DNA of 64,000 nucleotides from Hyphomicrobiales bacterium (GCA_021775525.1 JAJFHQ010000068.1:1-64000); one strand, 5' to 3'. Numbered from the stretch's first letter, positions 11,173 to 20,759 are shown. Program-made: numbers and translations. The notes: generated by a model from the sequence alone, not told the origin.

Positions 11173-11460
11173 ATGAACATCGTTTTCGCCATCGCCATCT
11201 ACTTCGTCTGCTGGTGGATTGTGCTGTTTGCGATTCTTCCCTTCGGCGTCAAGACGCAACAAGAAGCGGGGGACGTCTTACCAGGAACGGTCGAAAGTGC
11301 ACCAGTTGCACCGAGGCTTATCCCCAAGCTCATAGCGACGACAATCGTGTCCGCAATCATCTTTGTTCTGGTTTACTGGCTTGTTGAGAGCGACATAGTG
11401 ACTCTGGACAACATCCCATTCCTACCACGTTTTGAAGATGCCGCTCGCCTGAAACCCTGA
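11173..11460 (+). CDS. DUF1467 family membrane protein
   Basis: This 95-residue protein belongs to the DUF1467 family, whose function is unknown. It has two clear membrane helices, about residues 3-24 (IVFAIAIYFVCWWIVLFAIL) and 53-73, with a short loop containing PFGVKTQQEAGDV, the conserved family signature, between them. In alphaproteobacteria it is regularly found between mce and proS, as here, but this placement does not reveal its role. It lies 20 bases after mce and is probably the last gene of the rnj-mce transcript. The hairpin downstream carries its T-run on the other strand. Confidence 0.88.
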   Translation: MNIVFAIAIYFVCWWIVLFAILPFGVKTQQEAGDVLPGTVESAPVAPRLIPKLIATTIVSAIIFVLVYWLVESDIVTLDNIPFLPRFEDAARLKP

Positions 11461-11913
11461 TCTGGGAATGTGAGATTTCCAGATTTTTAACAAAAAAAAG
11501 AAGCAAGGCCGAAACCTTGCTTCCCAGTCGTTCGGCTCCCGTATCCAGCTGAAAACGCTAACGCCTTGCATATACGCAATACTGGCAAGAGGCGCTTCAG
11601 AACTGGCAACGCTTGCGAAATCTGAAACGATCAGCAGCGCTAGGAGCTATCTTCCTCCCAAGACTTGGACCAAATACTTTGCCCCTTTACGAGGCTTTGA
11701 CGTGTTCCGGTCCAGAACGAACATCTGTTTTTTTATTTACAGTATCGGAATGGCCCGGCCTTGTCATTTCCTTTTTGAGGTCATTGAGGAGGCTTTATTC
11801 CAAAATTATTTTTTAGTGTCTTCATAGTGGCTTATGACTTTAGACCGATATATCGGGTGCATTTTCTGAGCCGTTAGGGCGGTATTAAGCGCAACCTGTT
11901 TATACTGATACGC
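11461..11913 (+). other. 453-base gap without a recognised gene
   Basis: This is the only gene-free stretch above 300 bases. It holds a strong minus-strand intrinsic terminator near its left end (11492-11523). There is an inverted repeat TGGACC (11666-11671) / GGTCCA (11709-11714), and a weak plus-strand hairpin CAGA/TCTG followed by seven T (11713-11734). No tRNA-like cloverleaf or convincing small protein was seen. The minus strand between about 11524 and 11760 is the natural place for a small RNA that would end at the terminator, but I could not recognise a known RNA family or a clear promoter. Confidence 0.6.
11492..11523 (-). terminator. Intrinsic terminator facing the minus strand
   Basis: Read on the minus strand, a perfect 9-base-pair stem GAAGCAAGG / CCTTGCTTC (11523-11515 with 11508-11500) encloses a six-base loop and is followed at once by eight T (11499-11492). 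This is a textbook intrinsic terminator. On the plus strand the T-run is missing (the A-run precedes the stem), so it would terminate the DUF1467 transcript poorly. No minus-strand gene is recognised upstream of it. Confidence 0.78.
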
Positions 11914-12369
11914 ATGAGACATGGAACTTATACGATTGAGCAACTTCTCATGTACGGACTTGCCGCATCGCTGGCGGTTGCCATCGCATTTATACCAGCT
12001 CCAGCCAACAGCGATTCTTACACGACTGATGGACCCAAACGCACAGGACCCCGATGGTCGAATGATCACCACCAAGAGCACGGGTTGATCGTTCGTCCTG
12101 ATTGCGTGGGCCTGCCGCCAGGAGCAAGTGCTGAATATGTCCCCGGAATTGATCCATGGGGCCATCCCATCACCCCGGCGGAGCAACCCAAAGGGTTTTC
12201 AGACTCATTTCCGGTTCAGGTCGATCTCGATGTAAAACTTGGCAGCAGGTATATCGCAGGCAAGGAAATAGAGATGAATGCCGGGCATTTTACTTTTGAT
12301 CCTGCCACAAGCGAACTGGCTCTGAACGGGAGAACGTGGCAGCGGGATTGCCACCCCTCGCCAAAGTAA
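11914..12369 (+). CDS. Hypothetical secreted protein
   Basis: This is a 151-residue protein I do not recognise. A hydrophobic stretch LLMYGLAASLAVAIAFIPAP (about residues 11-30) looks like a signal peptide, with possible cleavage near PAPANSDS. The rest is polar and rich in Pro, Gly, Asp and His, with a PWGHPITPAEQPKG segment (about 88-101) and a C-terminal RTWQRDCHPSPK. Two cysteines (near 68 and 147) could form a disulfide in the periplasm. The start is uncertain: ATG 11950 would shorten the N-terminal region. TTTATACT just upstream could be a promoter -10, but the -35 is poor. It stands alone between the DUF1467 gene and proS. Confidence 0.6.
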   Translation: MRHGTYTIEQLLMYGLAASLAVAIAFIPAPANSDSYTTDGPKRTGPRWSNDHHQEHGLIVRPDCVGLPPGASAEYVPGIDPWGHPITPAEQPKGFSDSFPVQVDLDVKLGSRYIAGKEIEMNAGHFTFDPATSELALNGRTWQRDCHPSPK

Positions 12370-12450
12370 GCTATTAGCGCGCAATCATTCGCTGTTCCGC
12401 GTGCCTTAGGGTACGGAGGATCAGCTTCGCCCTAACAGCAGGCAGTGCCT

Positions 12451-13776
12451 ATGAGGCTGAGCCAGTATTTTCTTCCCACACTGCGTGATGATCCCAAGGA
12501 AGCGGAGATCGTCTCGCATCGGCTAATGTTGCGCACCGGCATGATCCGCCAGTCGAGCGCAGGAATTTACTCATGGCTGCCGATGGGGCACCGCGTTCTG
12601 CGTAAGATCGAACAGATAGTGCGGGAAGAGCAGGACCGTTCCGGCGCAATCGAAATGTTGATGCCAACCATACAGTCAGCAGACATCTGGCGCGAAAGTG
12701 GGCGTTACGAAGACTATGGCAAAGAGATGCTGCGTATCACCGACCGCCATGAGCGCGAAATGCTCTACGGCCCCACCAATGAGGAGCTGATCACTGAAAT
12801 ATTCCGCGACTCGGTGAAATCTTACAGGGACTTGCCGCGCAATCTCTATCATATCCAATGGAAGTTCCGCGACGAGATCAGACCCCGTTTTGGAATCATG
12901 CGTGGTCGCGAGTTCCTGATGAAAGACGCCTATTCGTTTGACCTCACCGAAGAGGGTGCACGCGAATCCTACAACAAGATGTTCGTCGCCTATTTGCGCA
13001 CGTTCGAGCGCCTTGGTCTTAAATCAATACCAATGGCGGCAGATACGGGTCCTATCGGGGGGGATCTCAGTCACGAATTCATCGTGCTCGCCGAGACCGG
13101 TGAAAGCCAGGTCTATTGCGACCGGGATCTCATAGAACGCTCGGCTCCGGGCGAAGACATCGATTACAGCACGGATCTCTCGCCGATTATCACAGACTGG
13201 ACGGACAAGTATGCCGCCACGGAAGAAAAGCACGATGCCAAGCGTTTTGAAGCGGAAGTAACGAGTGAAAACCGTATGTCCGCACGCGGCATCGAAGTTG
13301 GACATATTTTCTACTTCGGGACGAAATATTCTGAACCGATGAATTGCAAGGTTCAGGGGCCTGACGGCAAGCTGGTCGCGGTGCAGTGTGGCTCATATGG
13401 CATCGGGGTTTCCCGGCTGGCCGCTGCGATTATAGAGGCCAGTCATGATGAGGATGGCATCATCTGGCCAGAATCAGTCGCTCCCTACCGAGTGGCCTTG
13501 ATAAACCTGAAGTCAGGAGACGAGAATACAGATGCCGCCTGCGAAGACCTCTATGGAAAGCTGGGACACGCCCACATTGACGTGCTCTATGACGACACGG
13601 ACGAGAGGGCAGGAGCCAAGTTTGCGACCATGGACCTTCTCGGACTGCCTTGGCAGATCATCGTCGGGCCACGAGGATTGAAGCAGGGCGAAATTGAAAT
13701 CAAACGGCGCGCAACGGGTGAGCGTCAAACGATGACACCGGAAGCGGCATTCCAACGTATAGTGGATACGGTCTAG
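12451..13776 (+). CDS. proS: Prolyl-tRNA synthetase, short alphaproteobacterial type
   Basis: ProS charges tRNA-Pro with proline. The class II core is complete: motif 1 around [20 protein letters not shown] (about residues 31-50), motif 2 around [19 protein letters not shown] (about 147-165), motif 3 in [15 protein letters not shown], and a C-terminal anticodon-binding domain from about residue 345. At 441 residues it lacks the roughly 180-residue editing insertion found in longer bacterial ProS, which is normal for alphaproteobacteria. ATG 12451 was chosen over GTG 12445 because it gives the family N-terminus [14 protein letters not shown] six-base inverted repeat (TTAGGG 12406-12411 / CCCTAA 12430-12435) lies upstream. 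Confidence 0.96.
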   Translation: MRLSQYFLPTLRDDPKEAEIVSHRLMLRTGMIRQSSAGIYSWLPMGHRVLRKIEQIVREEQDRSGAIEMLMPTIQSADIWRESGRYEDYGKEMLRITDRHEREMLYGPTNEELITEIFRDSVKSYRDLPRNLYHIQWKFRDEIRPRFGIMRGREFLMKDAYSFDLTEEGARESYNKMFVAYLRTFERLGLKSIPMAADTGPIGGDLSHEFIVLAETGESQVYCDRDLIERSAPGEDIDYSTDLSPIITDWTDKYAATEEKHDAKRFEAEVTSENRMSARGIEVGHIFYFGTKYSEPMNCKVQGPDGKLVAVQCGSYGIGVSRLAAAIIEASHDEDGIIWPESVAPYRVALINLKSGDENTDAACEDLYGKLGHAHIDVLYDDTDERAGAKFATMDLLGLPWQIIVGPRGLKQGEIEIKRRATGERQTMTPEAAFQRIVDTV

Positions 13777-13805
13777 CCTCTTTACAAACTGATCTGGGCA
13801 GGAAC

Positions 13806-15074
13806 ATGAGCGAAACGACCCATACAAAACCCTTTGCAGCATTCGAATGGATGCTTGCCGTGCGTTATCTGCGCGCGCGCCGTAAGGAGGGATTCATTTC
13901 TGTTATTGCCGGATTTTCCTTCATCGGCATCATGCTCGGAGTGGCAACACTCATCATTGTGCTGTCCGTCATGAACGGCTTCCGTAATGAGCTGTTTGAC
14001 AAAATTCTCGGGCTTAACGGCCATGTGGTAATTCATTCCATGACGGGTCGGTTTACGGATTTTGAAGACGTCGCCACACGCCTGCGCAAGGTCCAGGGTA
14101 TCAAGCGCGTCATGCCACTGATCGAAGGCCAGGCCATGGTTTCGACAACTTCGCTGGCAAACGGGGCATTGATACGCGGACTCTCGGAAAAAAGCCTGAA
14201 ATCACTCAAAGCTGTTTCAGACAATGTGCGTGCCGGCACCTTTGACCAATTCGACGATGGCAAGGGCATTGCCATGGGAACCCGGCTCGCGAACCAGTTG
14301 CGGGTAAAAGTCGGTGACAAGGTAACCCTGGTATCACCACGCGGCGCGACAACGCCATTTGGAACAGCACCACGAGTAAAGCGATATAATCTGAGTGCTA
14401 TTTTCGAGATGGGCATGTCGGAATATGACAACACCATCATCTTCATGCCACTGAAAGAGGCTCAGCGCTATTTCAACCAACAAAAAACCGTGTCCGTACT
14501 GGAGGTGGTGGTTGATCACCCTGACAAGGTAGGGGCATTGCGCCCTGCGATCCTGGAAGCAGGCGGACCTTCAATTTACGTAACGGACTGGCGACAACGC
14601 AATGCGAGCTTCTTCAGTGCGCTTCAGGTGGAACGAAATGTGATGTTTGTGATCCTGACACTCATCGTACTTGTTGCCGCGCTCAATATCATTTCCGGCC
14701 TCATCATGCTGGTAAAAGATAAGGGTGCGGACATTGCCATATTGCGAACCATGGGCGCCACGCGCGGCACCATCATGCGGGTATTTTTTATCACCGGCGC
14801 GAGCATTGGCGTGGTCGGAACATTGGCCGGACTGATCCTAGGAATTGTTGTGTGCCTCAACATCGAGTCAATACGTCAATTTGTGTCATTCTTGACCAGC
14901 ACAAACCTGTTCTCACCAGAGCTGTATTACTTGTCCCAACTGCCGGCTGAAATCGATACCAACGAGGTTACAACCGTAGTTCTCATGGCGCTTGGCTTGT
15001 CGATCATTGCAACGCTTTACCCATCCTGGCGCGCCAGCCGCCTCGATCCTGTAGAAGCCCTGAGATACGAGTAG
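13806..15074 (+). CDS. lolC: Lipoprotein-releasing ABC transporter permease (LolC/LolE/LolF type)
   Basis: This inner-membrane permease extracts mature lipoproteins and hands them to LolA for transport to the outer membrane. The 422-residue protein has a first helix near residues 28-52 and a large periplasmic domain (about 55-270). A FtsX-like three-helix module follows (from about 275), including IISGLIMLVKDKGADIAILR, which is the coupling-helix region that docks on LolD. It ends with WRASRLDPVEALRYE, a typical terminal motif of the family. Only one permease gene is present beside lolD, which fits the single-permease LolDF arrangement of alphaproteobacteria. The lolD start is 4 bases downstream. 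Confidence 0.93.
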   Translation: MSETTHTKPFAAFEWMLAVRYLRARRKEGFISVIAGFSFIGIMLGVATLIIVLSVMNGFRNELFDKILGLNGHVVIHSMTGRFTDFEDVATRLRKVQGIKRVMPLIEGQAMVSTTSLANGALIRGLSEKSLKSLKAVSDNVRAGTFDQFDDGKGIAMGTRLANQLRVKVGDKVTLVSPRGATTPFGTAPRVKRYNLSAIFEMGMSEYDNTIIFMPLKEAQRYFNQQKTVSVLEVVVDHPDKVGALRPAILEAGGPSIYVTDWRQRNASFFSALQVERNVMFVILTLIVLVAALNIISGLIMLVKDKGADIAILRTMGATRGTIMRVFFITGASIGVVGTLAGLILGIVVCLNIESIRQFVSFLTSTNLFSPELYYLSQLPAEIDTNEVTTVVLMALGLSIIATLYPSWRASRLDPVEALRYE

Positions 15075-15078
15075 CCCA

Positions 15079-15786
15079 GTGGATAGCGGCACCCGGATAC
15101 CGGTATTGCGACTTCGTAACCTCGACCTGACTTTCCATCAGGGCGAGCGGGATATTGAAATCCTGAAATCTGCCAGCGGTGACGTCTTTGCGGGCGAAAC
15201 AATCGCGCTGCTTGGGCCTTCAGGGGCCGGCAAATCTTCCTTGCTCCATATTCTTGGACTGCTTGAACGCCCCAACGGCGGAAGCGTGTTTCTCGAAGGT
15301 AAGGACTGCATCCCCCTTTCAGACAGCGAGCGAACGCTCATGCGCAGGGCCAAGCTGGGCTTTGTCTATCAGTTCCACCATTTGTTGCCTGAATTTAATG
15401 CGCTTGAAAATGTGGTTTTGCCGCAGCTCATATTAGGCAACACCTACTCCGAAGCAGAAAAGAGCGCCCGGCAGTTACTTATGGAGCTTGGGCTGTCTGA
15501 CAGGCTCGAACACCGGCCTGGACAACTCTCAGGCGGGGAACAGCAACGCGTTGCGATAGCCCGGGCTGTGGCCAACGGGCCAAAAGTGCTGCTGGCGGAT
15601 GAACCTACGGGCAATCTCGATCCAGAGACCGCCGAGAGCGTGTTTCAGCAACTCTTGACGCTCGTGCGCGATACCGGCCTCACCGCCATTATCGCCACAC
15701 ACAATCTGGATATTGCAAGGCGCATGACGCGCATTTGGAAACTGGATCAGGGCCAGCTAGCGGAAGTCGCACCTGTTGACATCTAG
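15079..15786 (+). CDS. lolD: Lipoprotein-releasing ABC transporter ATP-binding protein
   Basis: LolD is the ATPase of the lipoprotein export complex. The 235-residue protein has Walker [10 protein letters not shown] (residues 46-53), the Q-loop in [10 protein letters not shown], the signature [14 protein letters not shown] (about 150-163), Walker [10 protein letters not shown], and the switch histidine in ATHN. The start is GTG at 15079. There is no good ribosome-binding site, but the lolC stop is 4 bases upstream, so reinitiation is likely. The pairing with the permease gene fixes the LolD assignment over other short MacB-like ATPases. Confidence 0.94.
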   Translation: MDSGTRIPVLRLRNLDLTFHQGERDIEILKSASGDVFAGETIALLGPSGAGKSSLLHILGLLERPNGGSVFLEGKDCIPLSDSERTLMRRAKLGFVYQFHHLLPEFNALENVVLPQLILGNTYSEAEKSARQLLMELGLSDRLEHRPGQLSGGEQQRVAIARAVANGPKVLLADEPTGNLDPETAESVFQQLLTLVRDTGLTAIIATHNLDIARRMTRIWKLDQGQLAEVAPVDI

Positions 15787-15867
15787 GACAGGTGTACGCC
15801 GCCACCTTGTCTGAACCCGCGAATCTGGCATTCTTCAGTTCACATCGCGCGGGGCAAGGAAACTATT

Positions 15868-18800
15868 GTGTCAGAGAAGGAAACCGCAAGGCCATTCGTC
15901 CATTTGCGGGTTCATTCCGCCTATTCGCTTCTTGAAGGCGCGCTGACCGTATCCAAGCTTGCAGAACTGGCGGCTGAGAGCGGAATGCCAGCCTTGGCGC
16001 TTGCTGACCGCAACAATCTTTTTGGCGCTCTTGAGTTTTCTGAATCTCTGGCAAAAGTTGGCATCCAGCCGATAATCGGCTGCACTCTCCGTGTGGACTT
16101 TGCCGACGTTTCGCAATCGAATGGCAGAGGTAGCGGGCAGGGGGAGTGCGCTGAACTATCGGATGCTTCAAGCGGCTTCCTGGTTCTACTGGCAAAGGAC
16201 GAAACCGGATACGCCAATTTAATGCACCTCTCCAGCAATGCATTTCTGAACCATGCAGGCACGGCGGAGGCTCATGTCTCTCTTGACGAACTCATAGATG
16301 CAAATGCCGGGCTGATTGCACTTTCTGGTGGCCCGGAAGGCCCCATCGACAAGACGCTAAAGGCCGGTAACAAGGAACTGGCAAGGCTGAGACTAGAAAA
16401 GCTCGTCAGCGTCTTCGGCGATCGTCTCTACATGGAATTACAACGCCATTCCCTGGACGAGGAAAAAGCCATAGAGCCGGAATTGCTCTCGCTCGCCTAC
16501 CGGCTGGAAATACCACTCGTTGCCACCAACCAGCCCTACTTCGCATCAGCAGACTATTTCGAGGCCCACGATGCCCTCATTTGTATCGCCGAGGCCACCT
16601 ATATCGGTGTCGATGAACGCCGCAGGTTGAGCCCGGAGCACTATTTTAAGAACGCGGATGAAATGCGTGCACTTTTCTCAGATGTGCCCGAGGCCCTTGA
16701 GAACACGCTCGAGGTAGCGCGACGTTGCGCATACCGGCCTCTCACACGCGATCCAATTCTTCCTCAATGGACCCGCGATGACGCTGAAAAAGCTAAAGGC
16801 ACTCTGAAACTGGAAGCCCGGGAGCTCAAAGCCCAGGCCGAGGAGGGACTGCGCCTGAGGTTAAGCGAGGAAGGACCAGCTGAGGGTTACGAGGAAAAAG
16901 CTTACTGGGAAAGGTTGGAACTTGAGCTCAAGATCATCACCGGAATGACATATGCCGGTTATTTCCTGATCGTTGCGGATTTCATCAAATGGGCGAAGAA
17001 CGCCCACATCCCCGTGGGTCCGGGACGCGGTTCTGGCGCGGGTTCAGTGATAGCCTGGGCACTCACGATCACGGACCTTGATCCCATCCGCTTCGGGTTG
17101 CTGTTTGAACGCTTCCTGAACCCCGAACGTGTGTCCATGCCGGATTTCGATATAGATTTCTGTCAGGACCGCCGTGATGAAGTTATCTCCTATGTTCAGG
17201 AGAAATATGGCGAAGATCGTGTCGCGCAGATCATCACCTTCGGTAAGTTGCAGGCGCGTGCGGTTCTGCGTGATGTGGGACGCGTACTGCAAATGCCCTA
17301 TGGCCATGTGGACAAACTTTGCAAAATGGTGCCCGCCGATCCGGCCAATCCCGTGACCCTTGCCGAAGCCATTGCGGGTGAGCCCAAATTACGCGAAGAG
17401 CGAGACAGCGACCCGATCGTCAAGCGGCTGCTAGATATCGGCCAGCGCCTGGAAGGCCTGTATCGGCATGCTTCAACCCATGCGGCCGGCATGGTTATTG
17501 GCGACCGGCCCTTAAGGGAACTGGTGCCGCTCTACCAGGACCCGCGTTCCAATATTCCAGCAACACAATTCAATATGAAATGGGTTGAAGCCGCAGGGCT
17601 CGTCAAATTCGACTTCTTGGGACTAAAAACCCTCACGGTTATTGAAAAAGCCAAGGTGTTTATCTCACTGTGTGGAGAAAAGATTGATCCCGTCCGCCTT
17701 CCGCTGGACGACGAGAAAACCTTCAAACTTTTGGGCGATGCGGAAACGGTCGGTGTGTTCCAACTGGAAAGCACAGGCATGCGCGACGCTTTGCGCAAGC
17801 TTAAGCCCGACCGGTTTGAAGACATCATAGCCATGGTGGCCCTGTACCGCCCAGGGCCTATGGCCAATATCCAATCGTTCATCAACCGGAAGCACGGAAC
17901 AGAAGAACCCGACTATCTTCACGAACTGATCAGGCCCATCCTGGAAGAGACCTACGGCGTCATCATTTACCAGGAACAGGTGATGCAGATTGCCCAGGTA
18001 TTGTCCGGCTATTCGCTTGGCGAAGCAGACCTGCTGCGTCGCGCCATGGGCAAGAAAATAAAGAAAGAGATGGACGAGCAACGTGCTCATTTTGTCGACG
18101 GTGCGGTTGCCAACAAGGTGGACAAGGGCAGGGCAGAATATATTTTTGAGCTTGTAGCCAAATTCGCTGGCTACGGCTTTAACAAATCCCATGCCGCCGC
18201 TTATGCGCTGTTGGCCTACCAGACCGCTTATCTCAAATCCAACCACCCGGTTGAGTTCCTCGCTGCGTCCATGACCCTCGACATCGGCAATACTGACAAG
18301 TTGAACATATTCGTTCAGGACGCCCGCCGCGGAGAAATCACCATCGAGCCGCCTTGCGTGAACGCATCACAAGCAGAATTCAGTTCAGGTGGAAATTCTA
18401 TCCGTTATGCACTGGCGGCTTTGAAAAATATGGGCCGCGCGGCAGCTGAACGCATTGTCGAGGAACGTGAGAACAACGGATCGTATCAATCCCTCGCTGA
18501 CTTTGCACACCGCCTTGATGTGAAGAGCATCAACAAGCGTGGACTGGAGGCCCTGATTGCTGCCGGGGCACTGGACAGCTTTGACCCGAACCGCGGAAAA
18601 TTGTTCGCCAATTGCGACCGGATTTTGCGTGCAGCCGCTACACCAGAAAACGCCAACCAGAATGATCTTTTCGGGTCTGAAACCGCCCGTGAACTGATCC
18701 TGCGAGATGCGGAACCCTGGCTTCCAATGGATCGCCTAAACAGGGAACAGGAAGCCATTGGCTTTTTTGTTTCCGGTCACCCGCTCGATGAATATGAAGA

Positions 18801-19407
18801 CGTATTGAAGCAGGAAGGCATTCTCACCTGGGCTGATTTCTCTTCCCGCGCGACAAAAGGCTCAAATTCCGCACGGCTGGCGGCAACGGTATCTTCGCGA
18901 CAGGAACGTACGTCGGCACGCGGCAACCGGTATGCTTTTATCGGTCTCTCAGATCAGGCCGGTCAGTATGAAGCCATAATATTTTCAGAACTTCTCGCCG
19001 CCCATAGCGATGTCCTGACCCCGGGCATGGCAGTGCTGGTGGATATAGAAGTCGAGGCAGGTGCGGAGGCCCTTCGCGCGCGCATAACGGCTGTCGCACC
19101 ACTTGAAGCGGTCGCTGGCCGCACCCAAAAAGGTATGCGCGTGGTCATTGACGATCTCAAATCGCTAGATGAGGTTCGCACGCGTATGTCGGGCGGTGAA
19201 GGAGAGGTCCGGCTGGTCCTGCACCTTTCCGAATTGGGTCGTGAAGTGGAGGTCAAGATGCCCGGGGGCTATGACATCTCGGCCCATGGCCGCGGGGCAC
19301 TCAGTGTTATCGACGGGGTCTCATCCATAGAACCAATCCTGCCCGAGGCAACGACCAAGGGCGCGCCCAAGCGAAGAGGGGCTGCACTCTCTCTTGCCAA
19401 GTCCTGA
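15868..19407 (+). CDS. dnaE: DNA polymerase III subunit alpha
   Basis: DnaE is the replicative polymerase subunit. The 1179-residue protein begins with a PHP domain (HLRVHSAYSLLEGALTVSKL, about residues 11-30). The palm domain has the catalytic aspartates in PDFDIDF (Asp426 and Asp428). A GRGSGAGSVIAWAL segment lies just before it, and the beta-binding and helix-hairpin-helix part is at about 850-930. An OB-fold (about 1000-1090) starts at RLAATVSSRQERTS. The start is GTG 15868 with AAGGA about 8 bases upstream. Length is normal for DnaE1. The gene is followed by the rpsB promoter, whose -35 lies inside the last dnaE codons. Confidence 0.97.
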   Translation: MSEKETARPFVHLRVHSAYSLLEGALTVSKLAELAAESGMPALALADRNNLFGALEFSESLAKVGIQPIIGCTLRVDFADVSQSNGRGSGQGECAELSDASSGFLVLLAKDETGYANLMHLSSNAFLNHAGTAEAHVSLDELIDANAGLIALSGGPEGPIDKTLKAGNKELARLRLEKLVSVFGDRLYMELQRHSLDEEKAIEPELLSLAYRLEIPLVATNQPYFASADYFEAHDALICIAEATYIGVDERRRLSPEHYFKNADEMRALFSDVPEALENTLEVARRCAYRPLTRDPILPQWTRDDAEKAKGTLKLEARELKAQAEEGLRLRLSEEGPAEGYEEKAYWERLELELKIITGMTYAGYFLIVADFIKWAKNAHIPVGPGRGSGAGSVIAWALTITDLDPIRFGLLFERFLNPERVSMPDFDIDFCQDRRDEVISYVQEKYGEDRVAQIITFGKLQARAVLRDVGRVLQMPYGHVDKLCKMVPADPANPVTLAEAIAGEPKLREERDSDPIVKRLLDIGQRLEGLYRHASTHAAGMVIGDRPLRELVPLYQDPRSNIPATQFNMKWVEAAGLVKFDFLGLKTLTVIEKAKVFISLCGEKIDPVRLPLDDEKTFKLLGDAETVGVFQLESTGMRDALRKLKPDRFEDIIAMVALYRPGPMANIQSFINRKHGTEEPDYLHELIRPILEETYGVIIYQEQVMQIAQVLSGYSLGEADLLRRAMGKKIKKEMDEQRAHFVDGAVANKVDKGRAEYIFELVAKFAGYGFNKSHAAAYALLAYQTAYLKSNHPVEFLAASMTLDIGNTDKLNIFVQDARRGEITIEPPCVNASQAEFSSGGNSIRYALAALKNMGRAAAERIVEERENNGSYQSLADFAHRLDVKSINKRGLEALIAAGALDSFDPNRGKLFANCDRILRAAATPENANQNDLFGSETARELILRDAEPWLPMDRLNREQEAIGFFVSGHPLDEYEDVLKQEGILTWADFSSRATKGSNSARLAATVSSRQERTSARGNRYAFIGLSDQAGQYEAIIFSELLAAHSDVLTPGMAVLVDIEVEAGAEALRARITAVAPLEAVAGRTQKGMRVVIDDLKSLDEVRTRMSGGEGEVRLVLHLSELGREVEVKMPGGYDISAHGRGALSVIDGVSSIEPILPEATTKGAPKRRGAALSLAKS

Positions 19408-19422
19408 GTTCGCGCTTATAAG
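19394..19422 (+). promoter_or_regulatory. Predicted sigma-70 type promoter of rpsB-tsf
   Basis: TTGCCA (19394-19399) and TATAAG (19417-19422) are separated by exactly 17 bases and overlap the dnaE stop codon. This would start transcription near 19429 and give a leader of about 120 bases before the rpsB start at 19551. A long leader is usual for rpsB, where S2 represses its own mRNA in some bacteria. I could not recognise a named leader motif here. Confidence 0.6.
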
Positions 19423-19550
19423 GCGCCCATCTCACACGCGGATGCCAAGCGGCAAGCCTTATTGGGACCTGCCACTTTCCGGTGCGCCACAGTTATCTGG
19501 GGGCGTCAACTTCATCCGCGGCGGTCGAACCGGAAAAAAGGAGCGCAGTC

Positions 19551-20714
19551 ATGGCACTGCCTACATTTACTATGCGTCAGCTGCTTGAAGCAGGCGTACA
19601 TTTTGGACATCAAAAACATCGCTGGAATCCGAAGATGGGTCCTTACATCTTCGGCACGCGCAATAATATCCACATTATCGATCTGGCACAGACGGTGCCA
19701 TTGCTCCATCAGGCACTTGTCACCGTGTCAGACACCGTTGCCAAGGGCGGACGGCTGCTGTTTGTCGGCACCAAGCGCCAGGCGTCGGAAGTTGTCGCTG
19801 AAAGCGCACGACAATCTGCGCAATATTTCATCAACCACAGGTGGCTCGGCGGCACGCTTACCAATTGGCAAACCATTTCAAAATCCATCAAACGGCTGCG
19901 TTCGCTTGAAGAATTGCTCGATGGCGGCGAGGCTCAGGGCCTGACCAAGAAAGAGCTTCTCCAACTCACCCGCGAACGCACCAAGATCGAGCGTGCCTTG
20001 GGTGGCATTAAGGACATTGGCGGTCTTCCCAATGTGCTGTTCGTGATCGATACCAACAAGGAAGCCATCGCGATTGCTGAGGCGCGTAAGCTGAAAATTC
20101 CAGTCATTGCGGTGGTCGATACCAATTGTGATCCCGACGACATTGATTTTCCAATCCCAGGGAATGACGACGCGGGCCGGGCTGTTTCGCTGTTTTGTGA
20201 CTTGATTGCCCGCGCCGCGATCGACGGCATTGAAAGGGCTCAAGGCTCTGCCGGTATCGATATAGGTGAATCCGAGTCACCCGCAGCAGAAGGCGTCCTT
20301 GCCAAGCCGAAAAAGGATAAACCTTCAAAGGCACAAGAAGCTAAGGCTGCCAAAGACGACAAGGATCCAGCGAAAAAAGGTGCGGATAAAGAATCTGAAG
20401 ATAAAAAACCTGCTGCCAAGAAAGAACCTGAGAAAAAGGCTGACAAGAAAGAGGATGCAGCGGCGAAAAAAGCCGATGGATTTGAACGCCTCAAAAAACC
20501 TGATGGAGATCCGGATGATCTCAAGGAACTCTCAGGCGTTGGCCCTGTGCTGGAAAAAACGCTCAACGAGTTTGGTATTTATCATTACAGGCAAATTGCC
20601 GGTCTCAGAAAAGCCGATGTCGCGGAAATTGATGAGGCTTTGAACTTCAAGGGCCGCATTGAGCGCGATGACTGGATCAAGCAGGCCAAGGAACTGGCAA
20701 AGAAAAGTGGCTGA
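19551..20714 (+). CDS. rpsB: 30S ribosomal protein S2 with C-terminal helix-hairpin-helix extension
   Basis: S2 binds late on the head of the small subunit and helps place S1. Residues 1 to about 228 are a full S2 ([20 protein letters not shown] at the start, then [14 protein letters not shown]). Beyond this are about 80 residues very rich in Lys, Ala, Glu and Asp. The last 77 residues (311-387) form a compact domain containing [15 protein letters not shown], a helix-hairpin-helix pattern, and [17 protein letters not shown]. Similar tails are known on alphaproteobacterial NuoE and L21. Total length is 387 residues, against about 240-250 for ordinary S2. ATG 19551 was chosen because of the AAGGAG site 7 bases upstream; an in-frame ATG at 19482 has no such support. 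Confidence 0.95.
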   Translation: MALPTFTMRQLLEAGVHFGHQKHRWNPKMGPYIFGTRNNIHIIDLAQTVPLLHQALVTVSDTVAKGGRLLFVGTKRQASEVVAESARQSAQYFINHRWLGGTLTNWQTISKSIKRLRSLEELLDGGEAQGLTKKELLQLTRERTKIERALGGIKDIGGLPNVLFVIDTNKEAIAIAEARKLKIPVIAVVDTNCDPDDIDFPIPGNDDAGRAVSLFCDLIARAAIDGIERAQGSAGIDIGESESPAAEGVLAKPKKDKPSKAQEAKAAKDDKDPAKKGADKESEDKKPAAKKEPEKKADKKEDAAAKKADGFERLKKPDGDPDDLKELSGVGPVLEKTLNEFGIYHYRQIAGLRKADVAEIDEALNFKGRIERDDWIKQAKELAKKSG

Positions 20715-20759
20715 CGCCATTGCCGTCCTGACACCGCAAGACGCTGATAGGGAAATGAC

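Noticed and set aside
11713..11734. A plus-strand terminator, CAGA/TCTG stem followed by seven T
   Set aside because: The stem has only four base pairs, too weak to call with confidence, and no plus-strand gene ends close before it.
11806..12186. A 126-residue open frame on the minus strand ending at 11806
   Set aside because: It mostly mirrors the secreted-protein gene on the other strand, has no recognisable domain, and its stop lies about 280 bases before the minus-strand terminator.
12406..12435. A six-base inverted repeat with GGAGGA in its loop before proS
   Set aside because: The GGAGGA has no start codon at a proper distance and the long loop makes a specific function doubtful; it is mentioned only in the proS entry.
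17665..18246. A 193-residue minus-strand open frame inside dnaE
   Set aside because: It lies wholly within the strongly conserved dnaE coding region and is a shadow frame.
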